Shown one piece after another: positions 28,558 to 39,060 of a stretch of DNA of 64,000 nucleotides. Where the stretch lies: contig QVRM01005378.1 in the NCBI GenBank assembly GCA_003439945.1, positions 1,195,359 through 1,259,358 on the forward strand. The letters are read 5' to 3'. This stretch comes from Dermanyssus gallinae (taxonomy: Eukaryota; Arthropoda; Arachnida; Mesostigmata; Dermanyssidae). Within the stretch, counting starts at the first letter, position 1; every line of letters starts with the position of its first letter. Below the pieces are notes generated by a model. It ran no database searches. It saw nothing but the letters and a program-made list of their open reading frames with translations, and was not told the DNA's origin. The position numbers and the translations under genes were made by a program.

Positions 28558-31500
28558 AATTAATTATTATTATTAATTATTAAATAATGCAAAATTATGA
28601 TTTGATAAAGATATTTAATTAATTATTTTATTTTTTTAATTATTTTAATATTAACATATATATGCACAGTATTTGACCGCAATGGATGTCCGCGAATTTT
28701 ACAGGTATTCAACGAAATCCTCTGTCGGCTGAGCCGTATCACCAATCTTAATCGAATGGAAGTCACACGGGAAACCAGAAGAAATGCAGAACTCTACTAC
28801 TTAAAAAAGTGCGTTGTACACGTTATCTATGTATAGATGGTCTGACGTTTCAGTGCTGTTGATTTCCCAGGCACTTGCAAGTTCGTGTTTTTAATTACTT
28901 CCAGGGTGGCCCGTAGAAACTCCGGTGCACAAACGTTGCGTACACCGCACGTGTACTAAGCTTGCAGGTTAATAATATGATTTAGTTTACAAACATGTTT
29001 TCTGGAGAAGACGACTATCTGCGTGAAAACATAATTTTGCTTATGCACAAAAAGTGCCCGTTTGGCTAAATCTATAAACTACATAAAACTCTCCCTGAAA
29101 CGGTAAACCGGCTTCCAGCTGTTTACCATTTGCTGTAGCTCACTACGAACGTTCGATGAGCCTACCCTCGGTGTTGGATAAAGTGTGTGGAGAGCTGAGG
29201 GCTTCTGGCAGAGGTATTTTGTGAACGTTTATTGTTTGGCATACGGTCAGGCTTCCTTTGCTTACAAAATTATGAAGACTAAGGACATCCAAACATTTTT
29301 CGTGAAATAGCCGCAGAGTGAACGTTTTGAAACTTGATAATTCAATGGATCGAAGACGTGATGGTGATCCTACGATCTGTAATATATTTAGGGAAAGTGC
29401 GTGGAACATCCGATGCTAGCCTCTAATGACGTCTGATGTCCTTCGCCATATGTTTGTGGAGTCATTTTAGCATGCGGTGTCGATGGCAGCCTCTGGGTGC
29501 AAGGCCGAAAACCCATATAAAGGCGAAATGTGGTTTTCCGCCGTAGGATGGGCTTAAGTTGTCTCACGTTTAATGGTTATCTACAAGCTATCTATCTTCA
29601 CGCAGCGGCTTTTAATGTTAAGGGGGCATTTTGGGCCTGATCGGCAACATCCGTGGACTGTCCGTTAACATGCAGTTTTTGAAATGTCTTTAAGGTTGCG
29701 CCAAAGCTACTGTATAGTTTGAATAGAGCGTGAATTTTTCACGAAAGCGACTTCAGAACACTGTAGAGATGCGTCACAATATACGCCAAGCGTACTTTGT
29801 GTTTGCTCTCATCTTTTGTAACGAGTGTTACTTTTATACCAGGAATATGGTTTGCGGTTTCCACCGCCTTGCGTGTTTGCACACTGCTTTTTATGAGGAG
29901 TACCCCCATATCTACTGCTGATTTGTGGTGTATTACAATTACTGTTATTAATATTACTGCTGTAGTGCGTTAAGTATAAGCATGTGCCTAATACATAATG
30001 CATCTCGGTAGGCTTCGTGGATGTCCCATTGAAGACATGTTTGCTCATGTTCAGTAGTCTGGTGAGGAAGGGCTTCCCCCAGCATTTGTGAGTGTATTTT
30101 CGGCTATATACTAGAAAATATGGGTTCCTGTTGTGTCCGCATTGAGCTATTTTAAAGGTAAGCTTACAATGTTTCCTTCATGGTGATATATTTCTTTTTG
30201 GGGCAAGTATTAAGTATATCCGCGGTTTGTGTCGACGACAGAACAAGGTTCACGATGCTCGTCTCGTCCGTCATGTTGGTGCACAGCTACACAGGTGTAT
30301 TCATCAATGTCCTGTTATATGTTTGAAATGCTTCGCTCAAGTGGGCTATATATAAAAACGATGTATTTTATTTAGACTCGATAACCACAGCATGAGCTGT
30401 ACAGTAGTTTTAGTCGTGTTCGTGAGAAAATTCTGCTTCTTCTGAAGAACACGTACGGCCGGTCAGAAAATGTGACATGGTCGCGTAGAGCATAATTCGC
30501 AAAAATGACTTTATTTATTAGCTTTCACGCCAAGTACCTCAAAATCATTACCGTACTCACGGCGCTCAAAAGTAGCACATTCAGGACGCTCAAAAGTAGC
30601 ACATTCAGGCAAACGGCACATTTCGTGACGATCATTTTGGTACCAAATCTATGTCAATACGAGCTGTGGTTGCGGAGTAATTACGATTTTCAGAGGGCAT
30701 GTCGAGATTGAGTGCATACATAATTGACCTAGAGTGCGTTATCTGATGGAGTAGGTCAATTATGCATGTACTCAATCTCGATTACTCCGCAATCACGGCT
30801 CGCCTTGCCATGCATTTGGTACCAACATGATCGGCATGGAATGCGCATTTGCCCGAATGTGTTAGTTTTGAGCGCAGTGATTGGTCGTAGAGTTATGATT
30901 TTGCGCTATTGAACGTGAAGGCTAAAAAAATAACTTCACTTTTCCTCGATTTTCTAAACGAACTTCATTTTGAAGATTTTCTAAACGACTGTGCCGCATC
31001 TTCTGGGCGATATATGTTCTCCAGAAGAAGCAGAATTTTCTCACAAATACGACCATGTGCTTAGTTTCTGTATAGGAGGAGTAGTTGTCTCGCAACAGCA
31101 CATTTTATTCTTCTATTCCGGGCAAAAACACCCGTGAAACAAATTGTAGTAATATCACTCTCACTCCGAAACAAGATTTTTCAGAGAACATATTCCACTG
31201 GAAAAAAGATTTGCGTTAACGAGTTCTACAATACCATATATCGCACTTAAAATCTTTCTATGACAGAGTCAATTATGTATGCACTCAATTTCGACATCCC
31301 GCCGAAAAATCTTAATTACTCCGCAACCGCGGCTCGCATTGCCATATGTTTGGTACCAAAATTATCATCACGAAATGTGCGCTTTGCATCTGGCCTTATA
31401 TGTTTTTTCAGAAGAAGCAAAATTTTCTCACGAACACGCCGGTGTGCTTAGTTTCTGTTTAGGAGGTTTCTGTGGTTGTCTCGCAACAGCACAGGTAGGG

Positions 31501-31748
31501 TAATGATTTTGAGGTATTTGGCGTGAAAGCTAATAAAGAACTTCATTTTTGGCGAATTCTCTTCTAAGCGACCATGCCGCATCTTCTGAATGACCTTATA
31601 TGTTTTTTCGGAAGAAGCATAATTTTCTCACGAACACGCCGGTGTGCTTAGTTTCTGTTTAGGAGGACTCTGTGGTTGTCTCGCAACAGCACATTTTATC
31701 ACGAGTTCTACAATTCATGTATTGCTTTAAAAATATTCCTGAAACACA

Positions 31749-31796
<48 letters not shown>

Positions 31797-32732
31797 TGGA
31801 TAGAAAATCAGGAAGTGAGCAAATGCGTAAATTCCCGAGTAAGAATTTATAAACTAAATGGGGTAGCAGGAACTGCCTTAGTTGCAGGCTGTATAAGAAC
31901 AAGGCTACGATGAGTTGTCGCAGATACTCTACACTGGCGGCGCTCGACAAAGAGTTATTGAATTTTGCCTAACTAAGTTTTCCTCCAGAGAATGAAATTA
32001 GTACTAATAAATGTTTACTCTTAAAATACACGCATATTGACATATGATGTTTTTGTAGGTTAACTGTGATCGCTTTGTTTCTGGGGGTTTAACAGATATT
32101 TTACAGAGTATCAACAAAGCTTGTCCCAAGCTGAAAACGAAGCCCGTGAATTTTTGTCCTTTCATCCACGGTTTCCTCAGCTGCTGAAGGAGTACGGCGA
32201 GCCCATCATTACGGTTCCTGATAATTCCCAAGCGAATATTAAGAAGACTCTTTTAAGTGAGTAACTTCTTTAGGGAATTTGCTTGCTGAATTATATTGGA
32301 ATTGCTCGTTATTTCAAGTATTTTTTAATTTTTCTATTGCTGTTTGCAACGTTGAAAAAAGCCGAAACAGTGGGATGCAGACCTCACAAAAAGATCCTGT
32401 GAACAATAACTGAGTCGTGGTAACATTTGGTTGTCATCCTCATGTATATCTAATTAGGCATTTTGGGCTTATATTTCAGCATTGGTCTTCGTTGCTGTGG
32501 ACAACCCATCGCTGCCGCCGATAGAAAAGAAGATTCCGTCCAGTGTCACATTAGCGAACCTCAAGAAAATGGTACTTTTGTGCTTACTTTGACGTCATTT
32601 CCTGTTATGTTTTAGAGTGTTGCTTTCTGGTGGCTCTATTTTTATATTTTTGGCAAAACAAAAATACCAACATTAGCTCATGATATCAGTGAGGTTACAG
32701 CATAAGTCTGTTAGATTAACAGTTTTCTTCAG

Positions 32733-32777
<45 letters not shown>

Positions 32778-33512
32778 CACAAACAGCCTCCATTCCATGG
32801 TGCTTTTTTGGGAACTATCATGGTAACTTTTTATTTTTATTCTTTATATATATATATATATATATATATACGATGTTTTCTTGGTAAATCATCAAAATGC
32901 CTCCTCTAATGATGTAAGGATCAGAAAATATGTGAGTGCATCTACGCCAACGCTAATTCAACCCAAAGAATAGGCACATTCTAGGCTCTGAAACTATATC
33001 TCAGTATTGCAAGGACTGAAATCATTATCTTTAGAAATCCGCAAACAAATTTACCCTTCATTCTCCTCTTATCGATTTTCGAATTACAACTAGGATAACG
33101 GCTACATCTGACATTCCATTATTAATATAGCCTGCTTAGAACTATAATTCCGTGCAATCATTCCGTGTTGTACCATGATACCAAAGTACGTTTTGAATTT
33201 AATTGTAGTCAATAACCGATGTGCTGTCACTCTACGTCTTAGTAGGTAGCCGCGCAGGCAATGTGACATTACATTCTTCCTGAAAGGCCGAGATGATTGA
33301 TTGATGCACAATCTCATAGCCAACATGTGCTTTTTCCGCTTTAGGTAAATGCCATGTTCAAAACGCCCGGCAAACGGAGACCCGAGCTGACGTATTACCC
33401 AACGGACGAACGCTTCCGCGATGGCCGTCCAGAATACGAGTTCGGTAACGACCTTCGTGACCTCAATTTTTATGACATTCAGAACGGTGATAAGATTTTC
33501 GTTCGATGGTAA
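21502..33512 (+). CDS. TBCE: Tubulin-specific chaperone E (TBCE), ten exons
   Basis: Full gene for cofactor E, which in the family works with TBCC, TBCD and ARL2 to assemble and recycle alpha/beta-tubulin. Exons: 21502-21752, 24836-25084, 25641-25823, 26170-26317, 26939-27069, 27439-27661, 28705-28808, 32096-32256, 32480-32571, 33345-33512. Their lengths total 1710 bases, giving 569 residues in one unbroken frame (human 527). Domains are an N-terminal CAP-Gly with GKHSG at 69-73 and RHPTGGSF at 84-91, leucine-rich repeats (about 165-390), and a C-terminal ubiquitin-like domain (about 484-569) ending in FVRW as the human protein ends in VRW. The start is the only in-frame ATG upstream of the CAP-Gly domain and has A at -3. 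All introns read GT-AG except intron 6, which fits only a GC donor. Exon edges come from frame and homology, not transcripts. Confidence 0.93.
21819..21982 (+). pseudogene. U1 snRNA-derived copy in TBCE intron 1
   Basis: U1 landmarks occur in order. GTGATCAAGAAGG at 21845 corresponds to stem-loop I, where the U1-70K loop consensus has C or U in place of the central A. GCCATTGCACTTCGG at 21881 is the U1A-binding loop II. TCCCCAACTGGGAAA near 21917 matches stem-loop III. GTAATTTTTG near 21942 is an Sm-site match. The 5' end, which must read AUACUUACCUG to pair with 5' splice sites, is instead TAGTTTTTCCTG, and stem-loop IV is degenerate. I therefore call it a pseudogene or strongly diverged copy. 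It lies on the same strand as TBCE, about 65 bases after the exon 1 donor. Confidence 0.8.
22220..22400. repeat. Dispersed repeat family B, copy 2
   Basis: Matches the 18590-18790 block around TTCGAACTGGATATTTCA (near 22310) and extends to a shared TGTACGAC/TATACGAC segment. It lies within TBCE intron 1. Confidence 0.4.
24652..24663 (+). repeat. Poly-C run (12 C)
   Basis: A run of about twelve C in TBCE intron 1, roughly 170 bases before exon 2. Confidence 0.85.
24836..25084 (+). CDS. TBCE: TBCE exon 2
   Basis: Completes the CAP-Gly domain with HPTGGSFVR and continues through the linker to the first leucine-rich repeat. The acceptor TTTCTAG follows a long T tract and the donor is AG|GTAAGC. 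The exon is 249 bases, phase 2 at both ends. Confidence 0.9.
25161..25200. repeat. (AT)n microsatellite in TBCE intron 2
   Basis: About 40 bases of alternating AT. Confidence 0.9.
25641..25823 (+). CDS. TBCE: TBCE exon 3 (leucine-rich repeats)
   Basis: Encodes [15 protein letters not shown] and later [15 protein letters not shown], the first leucine-rich units. Acceptor CACTGGCAG was chosen over a second CAG six bases later because it keeps the same spacing as human TBCE. The donor GG|GTTGGT is weak but keeps the frame. Confidence 0.85.
26170..26317 (+). CDS. TBCE: TBCE exon 4 (leucine-rich repeats)
   Basis: Encodes KNHLRAPS through [10 protein letters not shown] to NIEFLE, aligning with human leucine-rich units. 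Acceptor CTTGCAG, donor GAG|GTGTGT, ending in phase 0. Confidence 0.88.
26939..27069 (+). CDS. TBCE: TBCE exon 5 (leucine-rich repeats)
   Basis: Encodes [11 protein letters not shown] and [14 protein letters not shown] to NLAHLPK. Acceptor ACATCTAG, donor AA|GTGAGT. The exon lacks a start codon, so a simple open-frame scan misses it. Confidence 0.88.
27439..27661 (+). CDS. TBCE: TBCE exon 6 (leucine-rich repeats), GC donor
   Basis: Encodes [18 protein letters not shown] and [11 protein letters not shown], ending in GSFDE. The only donor that joins to exon 7 in frame at the homologous place is GAG|GCAAGT, the optimal GC-type 5' splice site. The nearby GT at 27666 would shift the frame. Confidence 0.82.
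27751..27830 (+). repeat. Dispersed repeat family C, partial copy in TBCE intron 6
   Basis: Matches 51389-51473, sharing GTGATATGTGT and AAGCGAATAATAA in the same order and spacing. Only the right part of the family is present. Confidence 0.65.
27851..28360 (-). mobile_element. Decayed mariner-type transposon in TBCE intron 6
   Basis: On the minus strand, fragments of a mariner transposase appear in order. [14 protein letters not shown] (about 28335-28295) matches the N-terminal helix-turn-helix. [15 protein letters not shown] (about 28120-28075) matches the 'P.GqTVN..yY' block. [11 protein letters not shown] (about 27955-27920) matches the 'DF.LFP.LK' block after the third catalytic residue. 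Stops and deletions throughout show it is long dead. An irritans-like subfamily is likely but not certain. Confidence 0.6.
28412..28677. repeat. Long hairpin (inverted repeat) with AT core, TBCE intron 6
   Basis: The left arm (28412-28502) and right arm (28556-28677) are reverse complements over about 90 bases. Shared pieces include GTCATATACTGCGCATATAT at the outer end and ATAATTTTGCATTATTTAAT near the core. The centre is an AT tract (28503-28555). The right arm ends about 27 bases before exon 7, inside the usual branch-point and acceptor zone. Confidence 0.85.
28705..28808 (+). CDS. TBCE: TBCE exon 7
   Basis: Encodes [20 protein letters not shown] and [11 protein letters not shown], matching the human segment around 'IGQLKTLNKCEI'. 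Acceptor TTTTACAG, donor AA|GTGCGT. Confidence 0.88.
29260..29410. repeat. Dispersed repeat family B, weak copy 3
   Basis: A diverged match to 18590-18790 and 22220-22400 around TTTTGAAACTTGATAATTCA (29321). It lies in TBCE intron 7. The relation needs an alignment. Confidence 0.3.
30395..31730. repeat. Array of palindromic (foldback) repeats in TBCE intron 7
   Basis: A left arm (about 30395-30728) and right arm (about 30751-31090) are reverse complements over roughly 330 bases, around a centre of about 22 bases near 30740. The inner ends are GAGATTGAGTGCATACATAA and its mirror TGTACTCAATCTC. The right arm continues outward to about 31235. Two more partial right-arm copies follow (about 31255-31500 and 31500-31730), each containing TCTCACGAACACGCCGGTGT. 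A 24-base unit (CTCAAAAGTAGCACATTCAGG and neighbours) is duplicated at 30570-30612. A further copy lies at 56506-57190. Confidence 0.8.
31752..31798. repeat. (AT)n microsatellite in TBCE intron 7
   Basis: About 45 bases of AT directly following the foldback array. Confidence 0.9.
32096..32256 (+). CDS. TBCE: TBCE exon 8
   Basis: Encodes [20 protein letters not shown] then [14 protein letters not shown], matching the human '[20 protein letters not shown]' segment. Acceptor TTTAACAG, donor AA|GTGAGT. Confidence 0.9.
32480..32571 (+). CDS. TBCE: TBCE exon 9 (start of ubiquitin-like domain)
   Basis: Encodes [19 protein letters not shown] then [10 protein letters not shown], the first strands and helix of the ubiquitin-like fold. 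Acceptor ATTTCAG, donor ATG|GTACTT. Confidence 0.88.
32738..32872. repeat. Two (AT)n tracts in TBCE intron 9
   Basis: AT tracts at about 32738-32770 and 32845-32870 within the 773-base intron. Confidence 0.85.
33345..33512 (+). CDS. TBCE: TBCE exon 10 (C-terminus, ubiquitin-like domain)
   Basis: Encodes [18 protein letters not shown] then [20 protein letters not shown] and ends FVRW-TAA. The acceptor is CGCTTTAG. The match to the human end 'LKSLQFYSVENGDCLLVRW' fixes the gene's end. Confidence 0.92.
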   Translation, partial: VNAMFKTPGKRRPELTYYPTDERFRDGRPEYEFGNDLRDLNFYDIQNGDKIFVRW

Positions 33513-33818
33513 AAAGGATGGCTACGTACTGCCTTCCTCCAACAAGCACGCGGCAACAGGCCAGTTCCGCAGGAGCTCTTCATCGAAAGAAATGCCAAGC
33601 AAGATGGCTAGCACATTTACGGCTCAGCGGTGGCAGGAACATAAATTCTGATTTCGAGGCGGCTGCCGACGTCCCTATAACTGGGAAGCTTTGCGGGACA
33701 ATAATCTTGGTTTAGATGCTTTGTTCCAGTTGCTGATATTATTTTATACTTGGCTTTGTTTTCCTCCTGCCTAGCGCTGATATGATGCAGGCCGCGCCAT
33801 CTGATAAGTGTATATGTA

Positions 33819-33824
33819 AATAAA
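33819..33824 (+). terminator. Polyadenylation signal of TBCE
   Basis: AATAAA about 307 bases after the stop codon. A second hexamer at 33960-33965 could serve as an alternative. Confidence 0.6.
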
Positions 33825-33969
33825 GATATATTTATTTTATATAAATATATGTGGCAAAGAAGATAATTTATATATGTGTGTGTGACTGTGATTGGAGCGC
33901 AACACTAGTACGGGAGAATCTTCTTTGAGGCTGTATGAGACATATTTTTTTATTTGCTCAATAAAGTAC

Positions 33970-35980
33970 GTTTTAAATGAATCATATACTACATGACAGT
34001 TCCCGAATTCATAAGGGTGAGGCGTCTTACTGCCTCATGATACGTTCACGGGGGTGCAACGCTTACATATATAGTGAAGTAAAATGAGACATGATGACAC
34101 TAAAACGGATGTGCCCGAGTGCACTGCGGATAACGTAAAGGCTATATACTAATCTCAACCGAAGAATAAATGTTGACAACGATAAGGGGAACAAATATTT
34201 CCATGCTGCAGTGACAACTAAAGCTAGATTAACGCGGTACCAACGTCGATTAGCATTGCTTTTCCAGTGGTAGTGGGAAAAACGAGATGCCAACCTTAAT
34301 ATTATATGGATCAGTGAACATATCGCTCCACCGAGTGTATTTTGCATTGAGAATAAAGCAAACGTGGTGGCCTAGTGATACATGTGTACGAACATGCACT
34401 TTTTACAAGAGTAAGTATGTTTTGATAAAATATATCATTAAGACATAAGTATAGCTTCTGCAGTAAAACAGAGTAAATATTTTTACTCACTCATCGTTGA
34501 GGATTACGCAGTAAGGCAGTAAAGACTTTAACAAATGTATCTTTATTCGAGTGGCAGCCGCCGTGTAGTCGCCGGGAGTTACGTCAAAGAATACACAACT
34601 GCGCATACCGGGCAAGATTTTAGTCGGTTGCGGGGGTCCGAGTTTTACGTGTCATCAAATCTAGCTCCTACGCGGCCACCAGTTTCAGGGCAACGTGAAT
34701 TTTTTTGCCGCCCACATCACGTCCTTGTTTGGTAATGGTGCCGACGATAGCTAGATCAACCAAACGACCGACGGACTTATGAGGATTTGGGCACTTCCAG
34801 ATTGCGAAACAGGCTTCGATCCTTTTCTAGAGAATCAATTTTTAGATATCATTTGTAGCTATTCAGGCAAACCAGAATCTCGCCCGTGCATAAGAAAGGA
34901 GCAATAACAGAGAGGCTACGAACTATTGTCCTATTGTCCGATGCTTAATAGCTCTTGCGGTGTGGTGTCTTTGGAAAAAGTTCTAGATTTGCTTTTCTAA
35001 ATAGAAACAATTAACTCGGTCATACACAACGTAGATTCATGCCCAATTGGTGTATGTGTGCGGGGTTTATGGTCTATCTGGCACGTACGAAGCTGCAGTG
35101 AGTCCCCTGTGGCGTTACACTCGGTGTGTGGAGTCATATGCAACTGTACTGACAAAAATTGCGCCCTTAGGCGCTAAATGCCGAGTGGAATGTTGTAGTT
35201 CGCAGACTTGTTCGAAATCGTTGGCAGTCGCTGGGTTAAGGTTGCACCACGATGAGGCAAGAAGGAGTGCTATGCTTGTGCTCCATCTAGCTAACAAGCG
35301 TCCAGTAGATGTTTTGAAAGAGTTAACACCCGTCGGGGTCGAGAACTAATTTGTGTTGCATACCCTAAAAAGGTAGAGTGAGAATGAGCGGGACCGCTAG
35401 ACGACATAGGAATGCTACATAACAGATAGAAACTTTAACGGGAAACGCGAATAAATTGGCATATTTTTGCAACACCAGCCTCAACGGAGTGCAAGAAAGC
35501 TGGCGGGGCATCTCTAAATTTTAGACAAAAGAATCAGAGGAATTTTATGTGGTGCTTAGCGCACGTCTGCGAGCAGAAGCAGCATTAATCGCCAACTTGG
35601 TGAAATCCTTGGGCCAGACACATCCATTGGTTGTATAGTGCATGCTATTCCATCCCAATGCTCTCTGGCGAGGTTCACGTCTAATTGTGCTACCACTACC
35701 AAGTCCTCGGTCGGTCCAACGAGAAGTGGCAAAATGATTCTGTAACCGGTGACCTAAGGCTGACTCTGGTTGTTTCTACTGCCGGTCGTCTACCAGCTAG
35801 CGTTTACTTTACACACGGTTTCTTGCTGTCCGCAGCAAGCAAAGAACACGTTTTGTATATGTTGTGAAGCATTTTCGAGCTGCGCAAAATGTGCCACTGA
35901 AAGTGGCCCACCCTGCCAAAGCTGTATTTCAACATTGGTATAATGACTAGCTCAAAAAGGCGCATTGCTGCACTCTGAGA
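33970..35980. other. Intergenic, nothing recognised
   Basis: Two kilobases downstream of TBCE with no long AT tract and no gene I can name. A 100-residue + frame at 35047-35349 is open but lacks recognisable features. Part of it may belong to the 3' region of the RT relic to its right, which points this way. Confidence 0.35.
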
Positions 35981-35989
35981 CTGTTCGAA

Positions 35990-36930
35990 AATCTCTCACT
36001 TCAGCGTGAATAGAGGAAATAGACGCCCGACACCTTTGGCCGAGTGCTAGGTAAATGTCGTTCCTATAGAATGTAGTCTCAGACCCAAATATAGGAGGAA
36101 ATTAACAAATTCCAGCCCGAATTTATTTGCAGGCCCTCACGATCGAGGTTAGTTTTTACGTTGCCAACAAGTCGACGAAATGGCAGGGGCACTACTATGT
36201 CATCCGCTTAACATAACGACGGCGGCATTTCTAAACTCCTCCTGCCCATGGCGGGCTAGGCCTGCGATAAGTAAGGAAAAAGCCCACTGAAAGCATGCCC
36301 ACGTTTTGACTCAGCTGCAAGGTTCCCCCCGCCCTTTATGTTTACTTCAAGACGTAAGAAAGCTAGAGAGCTCTTGCTGAAGAGAACTACCGACTCTAGA
36401 GTGTCAAAATGAATCGACTAGTAGGTGACGATGGACTTTCTCGAAGGTCTTGATACAATCAACATGGACGGCACACAATTGGCACCCGGGTATCAGACGA
36501 CAACCCCTCAATTTCCGACTGAAGTATATGAATCGCATCCTGCGTACCTTGAGCCTTCCTAAACTCGAATTGTTCCGCAGGCAGGGCCTTCGCCACAGTT
36601 GTAAACACCCTCGAGATAACCTTAGCGCAAAGTGCTATATGAGTGTGCTCAGATGCGATACCCGGCAGAGATTTGGATTGCTCACGCTGTTTTCGTTTTT
36701 GCTCTTAATAGCAGAGTAAGTCTGGCCCCTTGCTAAACTTGGGGGCATGCTCCTGCTGAGCACCTGGCTGAATAGATTACAGAGTCCACTGCTAAAACAT
36801 TAAACGACTCAGCCTCATGTTCGTAATAGATCCCATCATGACCAGTACTCTTAGCTTGGCGCTGGAGCCACAAAAGTTCTAAGCGCTTTCGGTCGGAGGC
36901 CTGTGTAAACCGGGTCGCACCCTTCTTTGT
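35990..36930 (-). mobile_element. Decayed non-LTR retrotransposon (RT relic)
   Basis: On the minus strand the following LINE reverse-transcriptase blocks appear in order. KSTGHDGIYYEHEAE (about 36850-36800) matches 'K..GpDGi..E'. AEQFEFRKAQGTQDAIHILQ (about 36600-36540) matches 'eQfGFRkgrgTqDAI'. VDCIKTFEKV (about 36465-36435) resembles 'vD..kAFD.V'. ADDIVVP (about 36210-36190) is the catalytic YADD box. Frame shifts and stops break the frame. The clade is undetermined. Confidence 0.65.
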
Positions 36931-37612
36931 CTGTGTTTCTCCCTATCTACAACCGCCTTGACGGTGGCCTCCAAGGCGTGATAGCCTTGTTCAACGTCAG
37001 CAGTTAATGTCAGCAGCCCTCATTCGCGCGCCAGTACACGCAAATAAAATTTCTAGAACTTCGCCTGAAATTATGTCGGATGTTAAAGGTAGTCAAACAA
37101 AAGCTCTAAAGTTCTTCTTTCGCTTTGGGAAACGTACGTGAATTTATCGCACTCATATGCACAATCCAGGCCTTTGTTCCCCAAAATATCAAAAAGTCTA
37201 TGGCCCTGCTTGCCGGTGGCGCTACTATCAATAGACAGTTGTTGTCACCGTCGACGAGAGTGAGTAGCTGGAGGTTTTGCCCCGGTGAACCCACATTTAT
37301 TGCATCGGCAACATCAAAATAATCGTAAGGAGGTGGCAAGTAGAATACGAGGTTAAAACTACCTGGAGTGAATGTCATCCAACACACAATTCGACCCTCT
37401 GTCTGGAAGACTCGCTAGCAGATGAAGACTTCGCAATTCATCGAAATGCAGTTCCTCTCGCATGAACGTTTCCGTCAAGAGTTTTTTCACATTTTCAAAC
37501 AAGCGTTCTGGTGCTAGCTGTAAAGCCTCATGTAAACTTTTGTAATTCGAAAACTTTCAAGAGCCAAATTTGCAGCTGTGAGTAGCATGCAGCTGCATTG
37601 GCAGAAGGCGTC

Positions 37613-38640
37613 ATTAGATAGATAGGTTTTATTATTCTTATGAGTGGCTTACATTTGTACATAGGTTCACAGCTCCTCAAAGCCATCAAAGGCTAGTATG
37701 GAGTGTTTATATTGCATATTTTCTTATAATTTTACTTATTGTCAATATGATTATGTTATTATCGTGCTCGGCTTATACTAGAGTAAGGTACCTAAATAGT
37801 ATTGCTTAGCACTTTGTTTAAATATTGTCAAAGAAGAGGTCGCGCGCACCTTTGTGGGGAGCTTGTTCCAATATGTGGCACCGAGATTTGATATTGAGAA
37901 ACGAGATTGGTAACATGAAGCTGCAGACAAGATGAGAAGTTGTGTGTGTGATCCCCTTGTGTTCATGGTGGATGTCGAATGGGAAAGATTAAGCAGGTTG
38001 GAATGAAGTCCCATTAAGATTCGTTTGATCTCAGTTACGACACACATCTCTATTTGCAGAGAATAAGGCAGAATCGACATTTGTACGTACTTATAACGCA
38101 TGGATTCCCATGGTGGATATCCCATTATTACGCGCAAGGCTCTTTTTTGCAGGCGATGTAACAGACATAAAAAAACGCATATAAGTCATTCCAAATATTT
38201 CAACTGCGTAGGTCAGATAACTATGAACGTAGGCGTAGTACATGGCGAGTAGACAGTCACAGGGCAGAATATTACGGCTCTTGAACAGGGCAGCGATGCT
38301 CCCTACAATTTTTTTATGAGTGTGATCTGTATGAGCTTCAAATGATAATCTGGAATCCAAGACAACGCCTAAGAATTTTGTCTTATTGATCATGCTAAGA
38401 GTGTGGTTTTCGCATTTAAATGTCTCATGGTTCATACTTAAGACAACTCTAGGCGATAAGAACTAAATATCACCAGTCTTCAACCAATTCACGGACAAGC
38501 CATTGCTCTAAACCAATCTGAGAGTCGCTTAAGGTCTTCTTTAATCATTTGCTCTAACTCTTGTGAAGAATCGCCCACAAAGAGTGCTGTGGTATCATCA
38601 GCACTCTTTGTGGGCATTGAACCAAGCATAATAATCTAAT
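37613..38640 (-). mobile_element. Decayed non-LTR retrotransposon (RT C-terminal part)
   Basis: On the minus strand ADDTTALFVGDSSQELEQMI (about 38610-38550) is the catalytic box and its follow-up, then LKRLSDWF. An open frame at 38435-38091 continues with KFLGVVLDSRLSFEAHTDH and SYLTYAVEIFG, the 'tKFLGv.iD..L.w..H' and 'ltYg.eiWG' blocks of Jockey/CR1-like RTs. A frame change leads into 38137-37778 with LGATYWNKLPTKVRATSSL, the typical 'G...WN.LP..ir' tail. A TAGATAGATAGG run near 37615 may mark the 3' end. Confidence 0.8.
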
Positions 38641-38859
38641 CTTGATTTAGATGCAAGGCCCTTTTACGCATGTATATATGTATATATATATATATATACT
38701 ACCTCAGCAAAACCTAGTGGGCGAGGCAAAGAAACATGTTTGTATGGAGTATATATTTTAGAGAGAAAAGTAAGATAAGTAGCTAGAACTAAATAAAGCA
38801 AAACCTCAAGCGTTTGCAAAGTAAATCTTTCTGTAATAATGAAACATCTTGAATTAATA

Positions 38860-39060
38860 TATATATATATATATAGATATATAGATAAAATATTATAATA
38901 TAATATATAAGAGATATAATATAAGAAATATATATATATATATAATAATATATATATAATATATATATATATATAATATATATATATATAGTATATATTT
39001 TATATATTATTATAATATATATATATTTATTTTATTATGTATTGTATATATATTTTTTTA
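38860..39060. repeat. Irregular AT-rich low-complexity tract
   Basis: About 200 bases made almost only of A and T in imperfect AT/TAA units. Confidence 0.9.

Noticed and set aside
28412..31730. CRISPR-like array
   Set aside because: The repeats are inverted or long and irregular, with no uniform spacers, in a clearly eukaryotic context.
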